Assembly (NCBI GenBank): GCA_038277395.1
Contig: CM076194.1
Location: forward strand, 132,155,230-132,219,229
Length of the DNA stretch: 64,000 bases
DNA from: Dryocosmus kuriphilus
Lineage: Eukaryota > Arthropoda > Insecta > Hymenoptera > Cynipidae
Reading direction: 5' to 3'
Below are positions 1 through 11,530 of the stretch, in pieces. The notes beneath the pieces were generated by a model, which saw only the letters and a program-made list of their open reading frames with translations, did no database searches and was not told where the DNA came from. Position 1 is the first letter of the stretch; the number at the start of each line of letters is the position of its first letter. Made by a program: the position numbers and the translations under genes.

Positions 1-1403
1 AGATTTTTTATTTTCTACTTAGAACACAATGTGTACCCATATTCTGCCAAAAAATTTGAAAGGCATGCAATTTTTGAATTTGAAGTTGAGTTTTATCGTT
101 TTAATAACCTTTAGACTATTAACGGCTTATAATTTAACGTAAATTTAGAATGAATTTGTTTAAAATTCAAATACGTCGTTTCGTGAAACCCCTTAATAAT
201 CGAAGAAGGATATTGACAAAGATTATGTCTTAATTTAAATTCAAAAATGGTTCATAAACGAAATATTTAAATTTAGTAAACTAAACAATATCGTGAGAGA
301 AATCGTATACTGAAGAAAGTCTCTTGACAAATTCATGTGATTAGCTTCCTGCTCTATATCTCTAAAATCAATACTTGAACGAGCAGCAGAGCGTGTTGTG
401 CGTGATATTAATAATCCTAGCTAGCTCGTAGGACTATTTAAAGTCGCGTGAAAAACATATCTGTTATCCTATGCGACTGATGTCTATCAATTTATTAGCA
501 ATAACAAAAAATACGGAAAACTTACAAAGGGAAATGAGATGTTAGAAAAAACCCGTTTAAAAGTTTATAAATAAAACACATTTACTTATTAAATCGTTAT
601 AATTATATTTATAATATCAAGATTTCAAGAATGATTAATTTTATTATTAAAACTCTTTCTACTTGATTTCATTTTACTTTTTAAATTATCTCCAGAACAA
701 GCTTTCCCTTTTTGTCCCTAAAATCCCTCTTTCAAGCATTTGAAAATCTCTTAACTAAAATATACTCTAAGCTCTAGCTCCAGCAGCGTGTATGTATCTA
801 TAATACCTACTTGCCGTCCAGCAACGAAGGAATTCCATTCCCTAAAGTGTACTGACCTGTTTTAAAACACAATTTCCATCTGCTCTAGTCAATACGCTTT
901 CTGCAAATTTGCGTTCTATCCCCTTAGTTCTATTCTCGATTCTGTTTTGATTTCTTGTATGCAAAGCTTATTTAATCCAGTTATATCTTTTTAAAATCAT
1001 CCTTCCCTAGACCACGCTTCATCCCGATGATCCTTGAATCCTTGTGGATCTGAGGAAAGGAGTTCAAAGTTTGTTTTTAACTGCAGAAAGTAAGAAGTGA
1101 ACAAGCTGAGGATATTTCTATCTTGAGCTGCTTCTCTTGAATCAAATTTTTTGGAATTATTTTAATTATATGGAATTCAATCAATCACAAGCTTTTTACA
1201 TTTTCATTCAAAATCAAAAGATATTAGGTTCACGTAAAATTTGTATTCGACGGTTTTCATGGTTTTTACGAGGGTAGCCTGTAGTCACGATAATTATTAT
1301 CGAGAAAGGAGCAAAGTTGTTCCTCTCAGAAAGATCTACAAATTTAAGCTAGACTATTTTTTAATAACACACATAATTTTTATGTTAATCGTGAGAAATA
1401 TGC
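1..1403. other. AT-rich noncoding stretch
   Basis: No convincing reading frame, RNA gene or element end is visible. The short frame at 1241-1462 runs into the GC-rich end of the following repeat and is not a gene. Confidence 0.6.
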
Positions 1404-2652
1404 AAAAAAATCTGCCCGCTTCGCGGGCACATTCTCATCGCGCGCAGTATGAACGCGCCTAGGGCGCGCGTCTGTTGGCACTCGGCACTCGCGCTTCGCG
1501 CTTGATAAATTATTCACCTCGCGCTACGCGCTCGGTGTTTGTGGATCGTATAAACCTTTAAATTAAAAATTACAAAAGAAATTATTTTGCTTAAGGCTCT
1601 ATCGCCCTTAAGGAATACATTCTCATCAAGACACTCGAGCTTCGCGCTCGATAATTACATTTTTTTAAAACACATTGCAGATTGGTACAGTTTTTCAGTG
1701 ATTTTCCAAATTTTCACAATAGAGGATTTCGATTCCTAAAAGTAAAACGATGAGTCTTATAAATAAATTTTGTAGCTCTTTTCACGGTAAACAATTCTGC
1801 TTGTTAATATTTTCTCATATATCTTGCATAGTTTTCCTGAAAAGTGGTTTTCTTTATATTTCATAACATATTTCACGAATAACTCCAAAACTACGCGTCT
1901 GCTCAAAAAAATGATAGAAAGCATATCTGTAGATCTTTTTGGGGCGAATAACTTTGTTTATTATTATTTTTCCGTATCTTCCATAGTTTGGCGGGAAATT
2001 TGAAATTTTTGATTTTTAATAACGTTTTATCGATTAAAACAAAAACCGTGCATTTTATCAAAAAATGGTTAAAACAAAATTTGTAGGTCTTTTTAAATTG
2101 AACAACTTTGTTTTTATCATTTTTTTGCATCTTGAATATTTTGGCGGGAAACCAGAGTTTTAAAATTTTAATAGCGTTTTCTTGATTAAATCAAAAACCG
2201 TTCATTTTATAAGAAAAACGGTTAAGACAAAATTTGTAGATTTTTTTAAGATGAACAATTTTACTGACTTACATTTTTTTGTATCTCTCAGAGTTTAGCC
2301 GAAAAATCGATTTTTTGATTTTGTGAAAACTGTTTTTGATGGATAAAACCATAACCGTTGGTCAAAAACCGCTGGTTAACGAACTCGTCCTTTCTTTCTA
2401 CCTCTTAAAGAAATGTACCAAAGCGCACTCCAATGCGATTAGTCCTTTGCAAGTTATCGTGGGAACAGACGACGACAACAATGACGACAACAACGACGAC
2501 GACGACGACAACGACAACAGACAGACAGACACCGTCGTAAAAACCGTTTTTTTTTTTTTTTCGGATTCAGGAGGTCTCAAAACGTGGAGATTTCATGAAA
2601 TCCGCGAAAGTCAAATTTTGCATAAATCTAATACCTTCTCTGATGAGAATGT
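1404..2652 (-). repeat. Family X interspersed repeat, copy 1 (complete)
   Basis: On the plus strand it opens with an A-run and the GC hairpin GCCCGCTTCGCGGGC, followed by ACATTCTCATC. It ends in GATGAGAATGT, so the 11-bp motif is inverted at the two ends. Inside are an array of near-palindromes built on CGCGCTTCGCG, an AT-rich middle with recurring TTAATAACGTTTT-like stretches, and a GAC/AAC triplet run at 2468-2530. The same order recurs in other copies in the window. A frame at 2336-2710 reads through the triplet run as a D/N-rich peptide. I do not recognise the family; see the findings for its structure. Confidence 0.75.
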
Positions 2653-2659
2653 AAAAAAG

Positions 2660-2980
2660 CGTTCACGTTCTGGACACACATTAATCGTGTACGAAGCACG
2701 AGACACGTGATAAGAATATATTCGTTAAAGCCGAAGGAACTTTAACGAAAAATTCAAAATTACTCCATCACACTGGTCAATGGTATGATCTTTAATTTTA
2801 AAAAGATTATGCATAAATTTGGTGGGATGCACAAACACCAAGCGCGAATTAAATACATTACCGAGCGTGAGTCGCATGTCGCGATAGACGTGTGCCCGAG
2901 GCACGCTCATATGCTTCGAGTACAGTGCGTGCTGAGAATGTGAGAATGTGTCCGCGCAGCTGGCAGATTTTTTCATCCTG
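2660..2980 (+). repeat. Family X fragment, GC-tail half, head-to-head with copy 1
   Basis: This diverged segment carries the family order: a TGATAAGAATATATTC motif, an AT-rich part, GC-rich near-palindromes and a terminal GAGAATGTG plus GC hairpin plus T-run (2940-2977). It matches the reverse complement of 35760-35960 better than the common copies, which suggests a subfamily. The minus frame at 2725-2985 is a shadow. Confidence 0.6.
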
Positions 2981-3004
2981 TTCATATTGTATTTTTATTC
3001 AATT

Positions 3005-3125
3005 TTAGTGTTTTACCTCAGCCCTCTTTCCAGCTACCTTTACCAATACTAGTTCGTTTAAATTTGAAAAAAAAGCTTTTTAAACTCTAAAAGCACATTC
3101 ATCTGTTATACAAATCATATCCAGT
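3005..3125. repeat. Degenerate repeat Y
   Basis: The stretch with 'ctctaaaagcacattcatctg' recurs with changes at 11330-11400 and, more weakly, at 10040-10080. It is the flank into which the BEL/Pao element inserted. Confidence 0.45.
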
Positions 3126-3739
3126 TGTTTATCGACGAGATCGAGAATGAGAAAAAAAATGGAGGAAAATAATGCAGTTTTGTTAATTGAAAAACACTCA
3201 CATTTTACTCTGATTCAGGGTTCTTTATTCATATTTAAGTTTTAAAAAAAAACCTTTTTGAATCCTTACTCTTGACGCTGAGCAAGAGCGAGATAATAAC
3301 ACGGCGGATTTCAGAATTCAAGTGCTTGTAGTCTTTACAAAATTCGTAGGCAAAAGTACATTTTGAGAGAGTGGGATGACAAGTCAGTGGAAGGGCTTAC
3401 CCTTGATTGGCTAAGGAAAGTTGAGGTGGGGCGTTGGGTACACCCAAATTTCGTGACGTAGTTATGGACAAACAGGGCAAACATCTGCACGCCAGTTTTC
3501 GGGTCGGTACAAAGACTCTGTCAGACTAGGCGACCGATTTATGTTAGGGCCAGCGCGTCGAATTGAAGGCCGCTTTCGAGACCGTAGCGGAAGTACTAAA
3601 TTTTACAGATATTCAGTTGCAGATGTAAAAGGGCAATTCAGCGGACCTTCAATCCCATGAGAATGTGACCCGGCCGAAGATTAGCTGAAGGCTCGTAGAA
3701 CATCAAATTCCTTAAGTATAAAGTAGAAAAAGAATTGCA
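3126..3739 (-). repeat. BEL/Pao 3' LTR
   Basis: Reads TGTTTATCGACG to GAATTGCA on the plus strand, so it begins with TG and ends with CA in both directions. It differs from the other LTR at a handful of positions, for example a longer A-run near 3243 and GGCCG against GCCG near 3673. The shared sequence extends about five bases past the assigned inner edge, so the boundary is good to roughly 5 bp. Confidence 0.9.
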
Positions 3740-3742
3740 GTA

Positions 3743-4336
3743 TTAAATATTCCTTATGCCATCGGCACCAGAAATGTTGACGCATCTGCTGAGCGTGTTG
3801 CCAAAGAGAGAGTCTACCAGGCTTGACGTCACGCAATTCCTCTCCTGTGGAAAGCTCACTAAGGGACCACCAATCAGGAAATGACCAGGAGTCAAAGGAC
3901 GGATGTCGTTTGGATCGGAGGACATTGGACTTATTGGGCGCGAATTCAGGATAGCTTCAACTTCAACCACATAAGTTTCCAGCTGTTCATATGTTAACAC
4001 GGCATTACCTACGGTACGCAAAAAGTGGTGTTTAAAAGACTTAACTGCTGCTTCCCACAAACCACCAAAGTGTGGCGACAAAGGAGGGATGAAAGTCCAT
4101 GTGATTTTTCTTGATTCTAAATATTTATGAACAATGTTATCATGAGAATTAGTGTAGAGCCAGTTATAGATTTCGTTAAGCTCGCGATTAGCTCCAACAA
4201 AGCTTTTGCCATTATCAGAAGTGATGGTAGCGACATTACCGCGTCGCGAGATAAATCGTTTTAAGCAAGCAATAAATGCTTCCGTGCTGAGAGAGCTCGC
4301 TAGCTCAAGGTGAACAGCCTTAGTGGCTAGACACAC
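3743..4336 (-). pseudogene. BEL/Pao integrase core, truncated
   Basis: This 197-residue frame carries the integrase catalytic core: ITSDNGKSFVG supplies an acidic residue, and HFGGLWEAAVKSFKHH supplies the conserved glutamate region typical of BEL/Pao. It then reaches PGHFLIGGPL, the entrance to the DUF5641 C-terminal domain. A frameshift follows, and the DUF5641 reading continues in another frame (a QHFW-type motif near 3775) before stopping at the LTR. Most of DUF5641 is therefore missing. The first integrase aspartate lies upstream, in the gap before residue 1, where the frame is also broken (4337-4416). Confidence 0.9.
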
Positions 4337-4416
4337 AAATACTGCGACGACGTATGTCTTAACCTTTTTTATGTTTCGATATAACCTTTCTTTGATGTAG
4401 AAAGGACCGCAAAGGT

Positions 4417-6297
4417 CTATTCTACATTTAAGAAGGGTCGCGAATATTCTAGGCGGTTCGCAGGTAGGTTTCCCATTTGATAGTTAATACCCCGTGGTTT
4501 AGCCTTAAAGCATCTGACACAATTATGGATAACTCTACGTACAGTATTGCGATCGTCTATAGGCCAGTACGTTCCTCTGATCGCGTATAATGTAGCTTGA
4601 ATACCTGCATGTTTTAACGCGATATGCGTGTCGCTGATGATCATTCGTGTAATTGAATGATCGCGAGGAAGCAATATCGGATGCTTCTCTTCGTATGATA
4701 GATTGGCTTGTGCGAGTCTGCCACCTACCTTTAAAACTCCCTTGTCGAGAAAGGGACTAAGATTCAAGAGCTTACTTCCCTTGTCAACTTCTTGATTGCG
4801 TGATAAGCTATGAAGTTCTTTCGCGAACTCGGTTGCTTGAGTCACTTTGATAACACATTCTCGTGCATCCTGTATTTCGATATTGGACAAAGACCCTGTT
4901 AGCTTCGTCACATTACTTGAATTTACATTGTGCGCAAAGCGACGACAATATGCAATTACTCGAGTCAAATATTCGAATGAATTAAAACCCTGAAAAATAT
5001 TGCTCGTTTCTGATGTTACAGTCATAGATACCTGCGGAACAATAGCCTTACGTTTCTCAGTTGTATCGGTTACTTGAATCGTCATCTGGGGCCAGAGATT
5101 TTCTTCCTGACTCAGCCAATGAGGCCCGCATTTCCAGATTTCACTTGCTATAAAATCTTTAGGCAATTGACCCCGAGACGGTAAATCGGCAGGATTATCG
5201 TGAGTGGGGACGTGTCTCCACTCGTGAGGCTGCGTAAGTTCTTGAATCTGGGCTACCCGATTGGATACGAACGTTCTTAATGAATGCGGGGAGGATTTTA
5301 TCCAGTGAAGACCGACTGTGGAGTCTGACCAAAAGAAAGTCTTACTGAATGTCAGATGCTCTAAAGATTTAGAGATCGCTGCGTACAGTTGAGCGAGTAG
5401 AAGAGCTGCACATAATTCTAATCTTGGCAGTGTTAACGTTTGTACTGGTGCGACTCGAGACTTGGAGCCCACGAGAGCTACGTGGTGCTTGCCGTCTCTA
5501 TCGGTCGCGCGCAGGTAAACGCAAGCTCCATAGCCCCTTTCACTCGCGTCTGCAAACCCGTGTAGCTGGATTTCAACTGTGTCTAATATAACGGTGCAAC
5601 GGTTAAATTCAATGGCATTTAACAAGGGTAGCTGACCTTTAAATTCTACCCATATTGACTGGATTTCTTGAGGGATGGGCTCATCCCAGTTTAATTGTAA
5701 TTTCCACAGTGTCTGAATCAGCATTTTCGCGTAAACGATAACAGGCCCTAATAGTCCTAGTGGATCAAATAACTTCGCTACCTCTGATAAAATCGTGCGT
5801 TTCGTTATTTGATCGGGCAGCTGTGCAGTTTCCTTCACCTTGTACACAATTTTATCATCTGTGGATCTCCAATAGAGGCCTAAAGTTTTAATTGTGTCAG
5901 ATGAATCGAGAGACATGAGCTCAGTTTTCGATTCGTCAAAAAAATCGCGAATTAATTTAGGGCCATTAGACGCCCACTTGCGGAGCGTGAATCCGCCCTT
6001 TTGAGCAAGCTGAATTATATCGTCGCGTAAAGCGGAAGCTTCTTCAAATGTGGCCGCGCCTGATGCAAGATCATCGACGTAAAAGTCTCGAGAGAGAACC
6101 TTCGCGGCAAGAGGATGAGACTGGCCCTCGTCCTCTGCGAGTTGTGCGAGTACGCGAGTAGCAAGAAATGGTGCACAAGCTGTGCCGTAAGTGACAGTTT
6201 TAAGATTATAGATCTTGATCGCTTCGCCTGGATTATTTCGCCAAAGAATTCTTTGATACACGGAGTCTTCCGGCGCTACTCTGATTTGCCGATACAT
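4417..6297 (-). pseudogene. BEL/Pao reverse transcriptase, RNase H and integrase N-domain
   Basis: This 626-residue frame starts inside the reverse transcriptase palm (MYRQIRVAPEDS) and holds the catalytic box DFYVDDLASG at about residue 70. An RNase H domain follows (HGFADASERGYGACVY near 250 and FFWSDSTVGLHW near 330). The integrase zinc-binding region comes last, with HIALKHAG near 555 and CVRC near 590. It ends at a stop just after the PANRLEYSRPF stretch that normally leads into the integrase core. The apparent start is only the first Met after a frameshift in the RT; the true RT N-terminus is in the upstream frame. Confidence 0.93.
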
Positions 6298-6314
6298 TTT
6301 TTCAATATCGGCTG

Positions 6315-7847
6315 TTAATGCAAAGGGATATGATCGGAAACGCGTAAAAAAATAGAGAACAGGTTGTCCTGAATTGTGGGACCAACCATCAACGTGTCAT
6401 TTAAGGAGACACCGCTAGAGGTTTTGGCAGAACCGTCAAAAACAACTCTAGTTTTCGTGGTTAGGCTGTCCTCTTTTATAACTGCATGGTGTGGCAAAAA
6501 GGAACCATGCTCAGTTGGATCACTGTCATGAGCTTCGGGCATGTGATCGAGCTCTATGTACTCCTTCATGAAACTGGAATAACTTTCCTTTAAGACAGGA
6601 AATTTTGCAAGCTTATTTTCTAGCGCATGAAATCGACGTAATGCTGCCTTATACGAATCGCCGATTTTATCTTTGCTGTCATTAAATGGTAGTTTTACAA
6701 TATAACGGCCATCACTGTCCCTGTCCACATTTTCTGTAAAATGTGTTTCGCACGCTTGCTCAATTTTTGATAAGTATTTTTTGATGGGAACTTGCTCGAT
6801 GTCCCAGAATTTCGTGAGCTCATCAGATTCTGAGCGACTCGATGTTTGTAACGAGTTGCAGCTTACTGGACTGGGTAAGAAACGTTTCGGACAGATCTTT
6901 CCGGCAACTATCCAGCATAAGTGAGTTTTCTGAAAGATTGCATCTTGACCCTTTATTTCAATCTGACCCGGGCATAGAAGTTTATAAAATATTTCAACTC
7001 CCAAGAGAGCGTCGACTTCTGATCGTTTATGAAAGTCGGGATCGGCTAATTTGATATGTTTGGGAATCTTGAATAATTTTCGATCAAGACTTATCGTGGG
7101 CAATGGATTTGTCACATTGGGAACGAGTAAGAAAAGTAATCTTTTCTCAAATTTATTAAAACGCGAGCAAATAGTTGCGGTTGCTGAACCTTTGATTTCT
7201 GTGGACATAGAACTTAGACCCGTTACAGGAATGTCAACAGCCTTCGTTGGCAGATTGAGCAGGTAGGCCATTTTTTCAGTCATAAAATGTGATTGAGAGC
7301 CGTTATCCAACATCACTCGACAAGTGTGCGGTTTGCCTAGATTATCGACTACATCGACGAGCGCGGTGGATAATAGAGAATAAGGGGCTGTATTTACTTG
7401 CATGTTTACCGTTGCATTTTGCTGAGTATTAGACTTTTCTGAATTTTCTGAATTATAATGCAGCAGAGAATTATGACGTTTTCCGCATTTTCTGCAGGGA
7501 CCACCACGGCAATCATTAAGACGGTGATTGGGGTGGAGACAGTTAGAACATAGGGAGGCCTTTTTAACAAAGTCAAAGCGCTCTTTGATAGAAAGATTTA
7601 AAAACGTGTCACATGAATAAATGCTGTGTTCAGATCGACAATAGTAGCAACTGAGTTTATTGGACTGTGTCGCGAGATACGCATGTTGCTGCTGCGATTT
7701 ATGTTTATTGTAATATGCATTCCTATTATTATCTGGCTTAGTTTCAGATCTCGATTCTGATTTAGCTTGATTTCTGACAGGTGCTTGCGCGAACTTTATT
7801 TCGTCGAAATGCGCTCGACGTTGCAGAAATTCTATAAATTGTTTCAT
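6315..7847 (-). pseudogene. BEL/Pao Gag C-terminus, protease and start of reverse transcriptase
   Basis: This 510-residue frame has cysteine clusters near residues 63-125 (CYYCRSEHSIYSC and CSNCLHPNHRLNDC, then CRKCGKRHNSLLH), as in BEL/Pao Gag. A DUF1758-type aspartic protease follows, with VMLDNGSQSHF near 180. The N-terminal RT fingers come next, with TRVVFDGSAKT near 468. The frame is lost around 6345, just before the palm, so no continuous RT can be made. Zinc knuckles normally bind the genomic RNA, and the protease matures the polyprotein. Confidence 0.92.
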
Positions 7848-7910
7848 CGTGGGGGAACTTTAGATTCACTAGTTAAATCCTCCCATTTTTCGCGAAGCTG
7901 ATAGGTAAGT

Positions 7911-8644
7911 TTACTCTTTATAATCATGAGTAAAAGCGTGTCCCAAAACTCGAACCGATTCGCCCAGAGCTCGAAGCGCGCGCATATGTTTTTGCATCTG
8001 GTCTAGTAACGCGCGGACTGAGAAATCCTTTGATACTGGCTGTAGATCAAGGATTGATTTGATGTGACTTTCGATTATAAGCTTTTTATTATCGTAACGA
8101 TCCTCTAGTAATTTCCAAGCTACTTTATAGTTTTCCGAGGAAGTTTCAATTGACGCGATTAATTCTGCTGCTTCGTTAAATAAGCAGCTTTTCAAATGGA
8201 CAAGTTTTTCTACATCTTGAATATTCGTCTTGCTGTCAACGAGGGCTTTAAATGTGTCTGAGAAACCTAACCATGCTTCATAATTTCCGCTGAATTTTGG
8301 CAAGTTAAGGTACGGCAGTTTATAATTGCTGGAAGCGTCATTATTTACTGGAGCTACACTCGACTCTGCCGCGAGACTGCTCACGCTTGAACCCGGATTG
8401 AATCTCAACTCTGGATTTTTACTTATTAATCTTTTTACCATAACCTTCCTGAAATGGCATAAAATCTGTTTTCGAACTGATTGCGCTCATCATTTTGTTT
8501 GGTAATATCACTTTCGTCTGTAATAAGGGATTCTATTCGCGATTGAATTTCATCAAATTCCGACCAAAGGGTTTTGTGCCTTTCTAACCGCTCTTCGAGA
8601 TCTAGGGGAGCTAAGTCAGTTTCGTCATGTATTGCAGATAACAT
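7911..8644 (-). pseudogene. BEL/Pao Gag, N-terminal and DUF1759 region (two frames)
   Basis: Two overlapping minus frames, 8435-8644 and 7911-8441, cover the Gag N-terminus. The first starts MLSAIHDETDLAPLD and is helix-rich. The second holds the DUF1759-type capsid-like region with LPKFSGNYEAWLGF and WKLLEDRYDN. They differ in frame around 8435-8441, and a further frame change near 7920 separates Gag from the zinc-knuckle frame. Gag would form the particle coat. The breaks suggest decay, although a programmed frameshift at one junction cannot be excluded by eye. Confidence 0.88.
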
Positions 8645-9290
8645 AGTTTCTGGATTTGTAAACGCGCGTTTAATCCCGCCACGCTTTATGTTCAGTTCCC
8701 TTATATCCGCTTGTCATTGCGGTTAACACTTGAACAATTGCACTTACACGTGATATTGAATTCGAGACACGAGTTCAAGGAAATAATATTAAGGAAATTG
8801 GTGGCACCAAAATTCGCTTACCGGTGATGCACTGGACTTCTCTGCTATTGATGCTGTTTCTGCTGCTGTTTTCGAAATTTGCGACGTCCGTCCTTCTGAT
8901 TTCTGGTTAGAATGGACTGGAGCAAATCGATCTGGATCCTGTTTTGCCTTTGAGAACCACTGTACTGGCTCTTAGCTGTTGGCGTCTGGTTGGAGATGCT
9001 GGACTAGGACTTCGTTGTTGACAGATTGGAATACAGATTCTTTTTCAGTCAAGAATTCACAATATTCACTTATAGCCACTGATTTGTTTGCACTCACTTC
9101 AACTTGCTGCATTAGTGCGTGAGCTTCTGTATTCAGTAACTTGCACTAGTTCGTGTTCACTCTGTATTGCACTGGTTTGTGTTTATCGTCTTGATGAATG
9201 CAACTTTCTTGTTGTAGCTCACTTTATACACGATAAGCACAATATTTTAACGCACACGTATTGCTGTTACACACACGAGAAAATATCCTA

Positions 9291-9304
9291 CGTTCGAAGG
9301 ACCA
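9291..9304 (-). promoter_or_regulatory. BEL/Pao primer-binding site (likely)
   Basis: On the element strand, TGGTCCTTCGAACG begins a few bases after the 5' LTR end. Starting with TGG matches the complement of a tRNA CCA end, and the TTCGA part resembles a T-loop. I did not assign the tRNA. Confidence 0.55.
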
Positions 9305-9308
9305 ACAA

Positions 9309-9918
9309 TGTTTATCGACGAGATCGAGAATGAGAAAAAAAATGGAGGAAAATAATGCAGTTTTGTTAATTGAAAAGCACTCACATTTTACTCTGATTCA
9401 GGGTTCTTTATTCAATTTTAAGTTTAAAAAAACCTTTTTGAATCCTTACTCTTGACGCTGAGTAAGAGCGAGATAATAACACGGCGGATTTCAGAATTCA
9501 AGTGCTTGTAGTCTTTACAAAATTCGTAGGCAAAAGTACATTTTGAGAGAGTGGGATGACAAGTCAGTGGAAGGGCTTACCCTTGATTGGCTAAGGAAAG
9601 TTGAGGTGGGGCGTTGGGTACACCCAAATTTCGTGACGTAGTTATGGACAAACAGGGCAAACATCTGCACGCCAGTTTTCGGGTCGGTACAAAGACTCTG
9701 TCAGACTAGGCGACCGATTTATGTTAGGGCCAGCGCGTCGAATTGAAGGCCGCTTTCGAGACCGTAGCGGAAGTACTAAATTTTACAGATATTCAGTTGC
9801 AGATGTAAAAGGGCAATTCAGCGGACCTTCAATCCCATGAGAATGTGACCCGCCGAAGATTAGCTGAAGGCTCGTAGAACATCAAATTCCTTAAGTATAA
9901 AGTAGAAAAAGAATTGCA
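9309..9918 (-). repeat. BEL/Pao 5' LTR
   Basis: Partner of the LTR at 3126-3739, with about six to eight visible differences over some 610 bp. On the element strand it ends CGATAAACA. It would carry the element's promoter, but no TATA box is obvious. Confidence 0.9.
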
Positions 9919-10383
9919 GTATTTCCTTTCTGGCGACACGTACTCCTTAAGTGGAGAAATGCACAAGTTACGACGTAACACCAGTTCACTATGAAGCTAA
10001 ATTTACTAATCAAAGTTAATATAAAATTATAAAAATACTTTTAAAACTAAACAGCACATTAAACCATTGTAAGGCAATTCACTCTTTTTTTAAACTATAC
10101 CTTTACTTATTTAAATTAATTTAAAATGGAAACCCCCCTTTCCCACTTCATTTACATGCAATCCAAATTAATATAAAATTGAAAAAAGCCTTCTTCAACT
10201 TAAATATCACACTTCACTAATTAAATACCCTAAAAAACAACTTTTATTTGGATAAAAATCCCATAAAATCTATCACATTGAAAGCATCACCTAACTTTAA
10301 GAAACTCCTGCTATAGATACCAAACTCCCATGTTTCTCCTAAAATTAACACCGGATAAACTCTTTGCAATGCAAAAAGCACAC
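9919..10383. repeat. Degenerate repeat Y, noncoding
   Basis: AT-rich DNA with recurring TTAATATAAAATT and 'agcacattaaacca' units. The part at 10155-10370 matches 23221-23560 in the same orientation, with a shared stretch ending 'tttctcctaaaatta'. No coding signal. Confidence 0.5.
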
Positions 10384-10385
10384 TA

Positions 10386-11284
10386 GGGGAGCGGTCCGTA
10401 AAGTGGCGCACCTAAAACAGATCTTTGAATTTTAGGAATAATATATGTAAGCTATTTTGTTGAAGCCAAATATGGAGAATATAGTTTGATATCTTAGACT
10501 TACTTTATAAATAGCAAAAATGACATGGGAATTAATTAAAACCATAATTTTAGGCTTTCATAAAAAAATTCACCTGCGTCAAGTTACTTGCCTTATTGCC
10601 TAATGTGGCGCAGCGCATATTTGTCTTGTAATAGCAAACAAAAAATGACTTTTTGATAGTAGAAGAACAAATTTTAATAAAATTAGGTGTTAAAAAAAAT
10701 GTTTGTAAGGTTTTAATTAATTTTATATAAATTAAAAAACTTTTTAGAAGACTTCTGTCAAACAGGCTACGTGCTACGTATAATAATATTACACTGTCAA
10801 AAAATATATTCCGTTAAGAATGCTTTGATATTGTCAAAAATATACTATTATTCAGGTATGTATTTCTGTAAATATAAGTGTACCGAATATCGTGCGCCAC
10901 ATTAGGTGCCCGTGCATAGTACATAAATCAACACATATTTTATGTTACATTTAATCAATTTTACTCATGGATTAGGCATTAAACTATCCACAAGACTTCA
11001 AATTACAGATTAGACATTTTTTTTAAGTTTACTGCAAAATACTTTATTTTACACTGCTCTTGCCTCACTATAATGATAACTAAAAATGTCAAAACATAAT
11101 TTTACTAAATTTTTAGGACAAATATTAAACGATGACTTTAAATGCTAAAATCTTTTTACCAGTTATCACTTAATACGTAAATAAATTCAATCTGGTGTCC
11201 ACCTTTCTTTTAGAATGCGCGTCCATTTCTTTAAAATACGGGTGCGCCAAGTCACGCTGTGCATCAGTTTAGGTACCGCTCCCC
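10386..11284. mobile_element. Nonautonomous DNA element with GGGGAG ends and TA target site
   Basis: The ends are inverted (GGGGAGCGGTCCGTAAA at left; the right end reads GGGGAGCGGTACCTAAA on the opposite strand), and both outer sides are followed by TA. A TGGCGCA-type motif recurs inside in both orientations near 10400, 10603, 10895 and 11244. No transposase frame is present. The end sequence and TA site resemble the pogo/jerky-type element at 55822-63271, so it is probably a deletion derivative of a related family. Confidence 0.8.
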
Positions 11285-11530
11285 TAACACAGTATAAACC
11301 CTTTATGGCTTTTCAAAACTACCTTTAACAATCCTAATTTATTTAAGTTTGAAAAAAACTTTCTTTATCTCTAAAAGTACATTAATCTATGTAATATTTC
11401 AACAAAAAAACTTTTTAAACACAAAAACATAACAAACCACCTTTGCAGAGGTAAATTAAATCAAAATATAAAACCCCCAGATAGAAAAAAAAGTATATTG
11501 TGTACCTAGGGGGAGTCGTTTTCATTTCTG
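11285..11530. repeat. Degenerate repeat Y, continued
   Basis: Matches 3030-3125 ('ctctaaaagtacattaatct') and continues the A/T-rich Y array on the far side of the inserted element. No coding signal. Confidence 0.4.

Larger units (their letters stand above)
3126..9918 (-). mobile_element. BEL/Pao LTR retrotransposon, internally broken
   Basis: Two nearly identical LTRs (3126-3739 and 9309-9918) flank a minus-strand gag-pol. The domain order is DUF1759-type Gag, two zinc-knuckle clusters, aspartic protease, reverse transcriptase, RNase H, zinc-binding integrase and integrase core, as in BEL/Pao. The leader 8645-9308 between the 5' LTR and gag is noncoding. A primer-binding-like site sits three bases inside the 5' LTR. 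Gag and Pol are cut by several frameshifts and stops, and the C-terminal region after the integrase is deleted up to the 3' LTR. No convincing target duplication was found. The near-identical LTRs point to a fairly recent insertion. It could move only with proteins supplied from elsewhere. Confidence 0.95.

Noticed and set aside
3121..9925. A 5-bp target duplication for the BEL/Pao element
   Set aside because: The flanks CCAGT (left) and GTATT (right) do not match at the assigned LTR edges, and alternative edges give no clean repeat.
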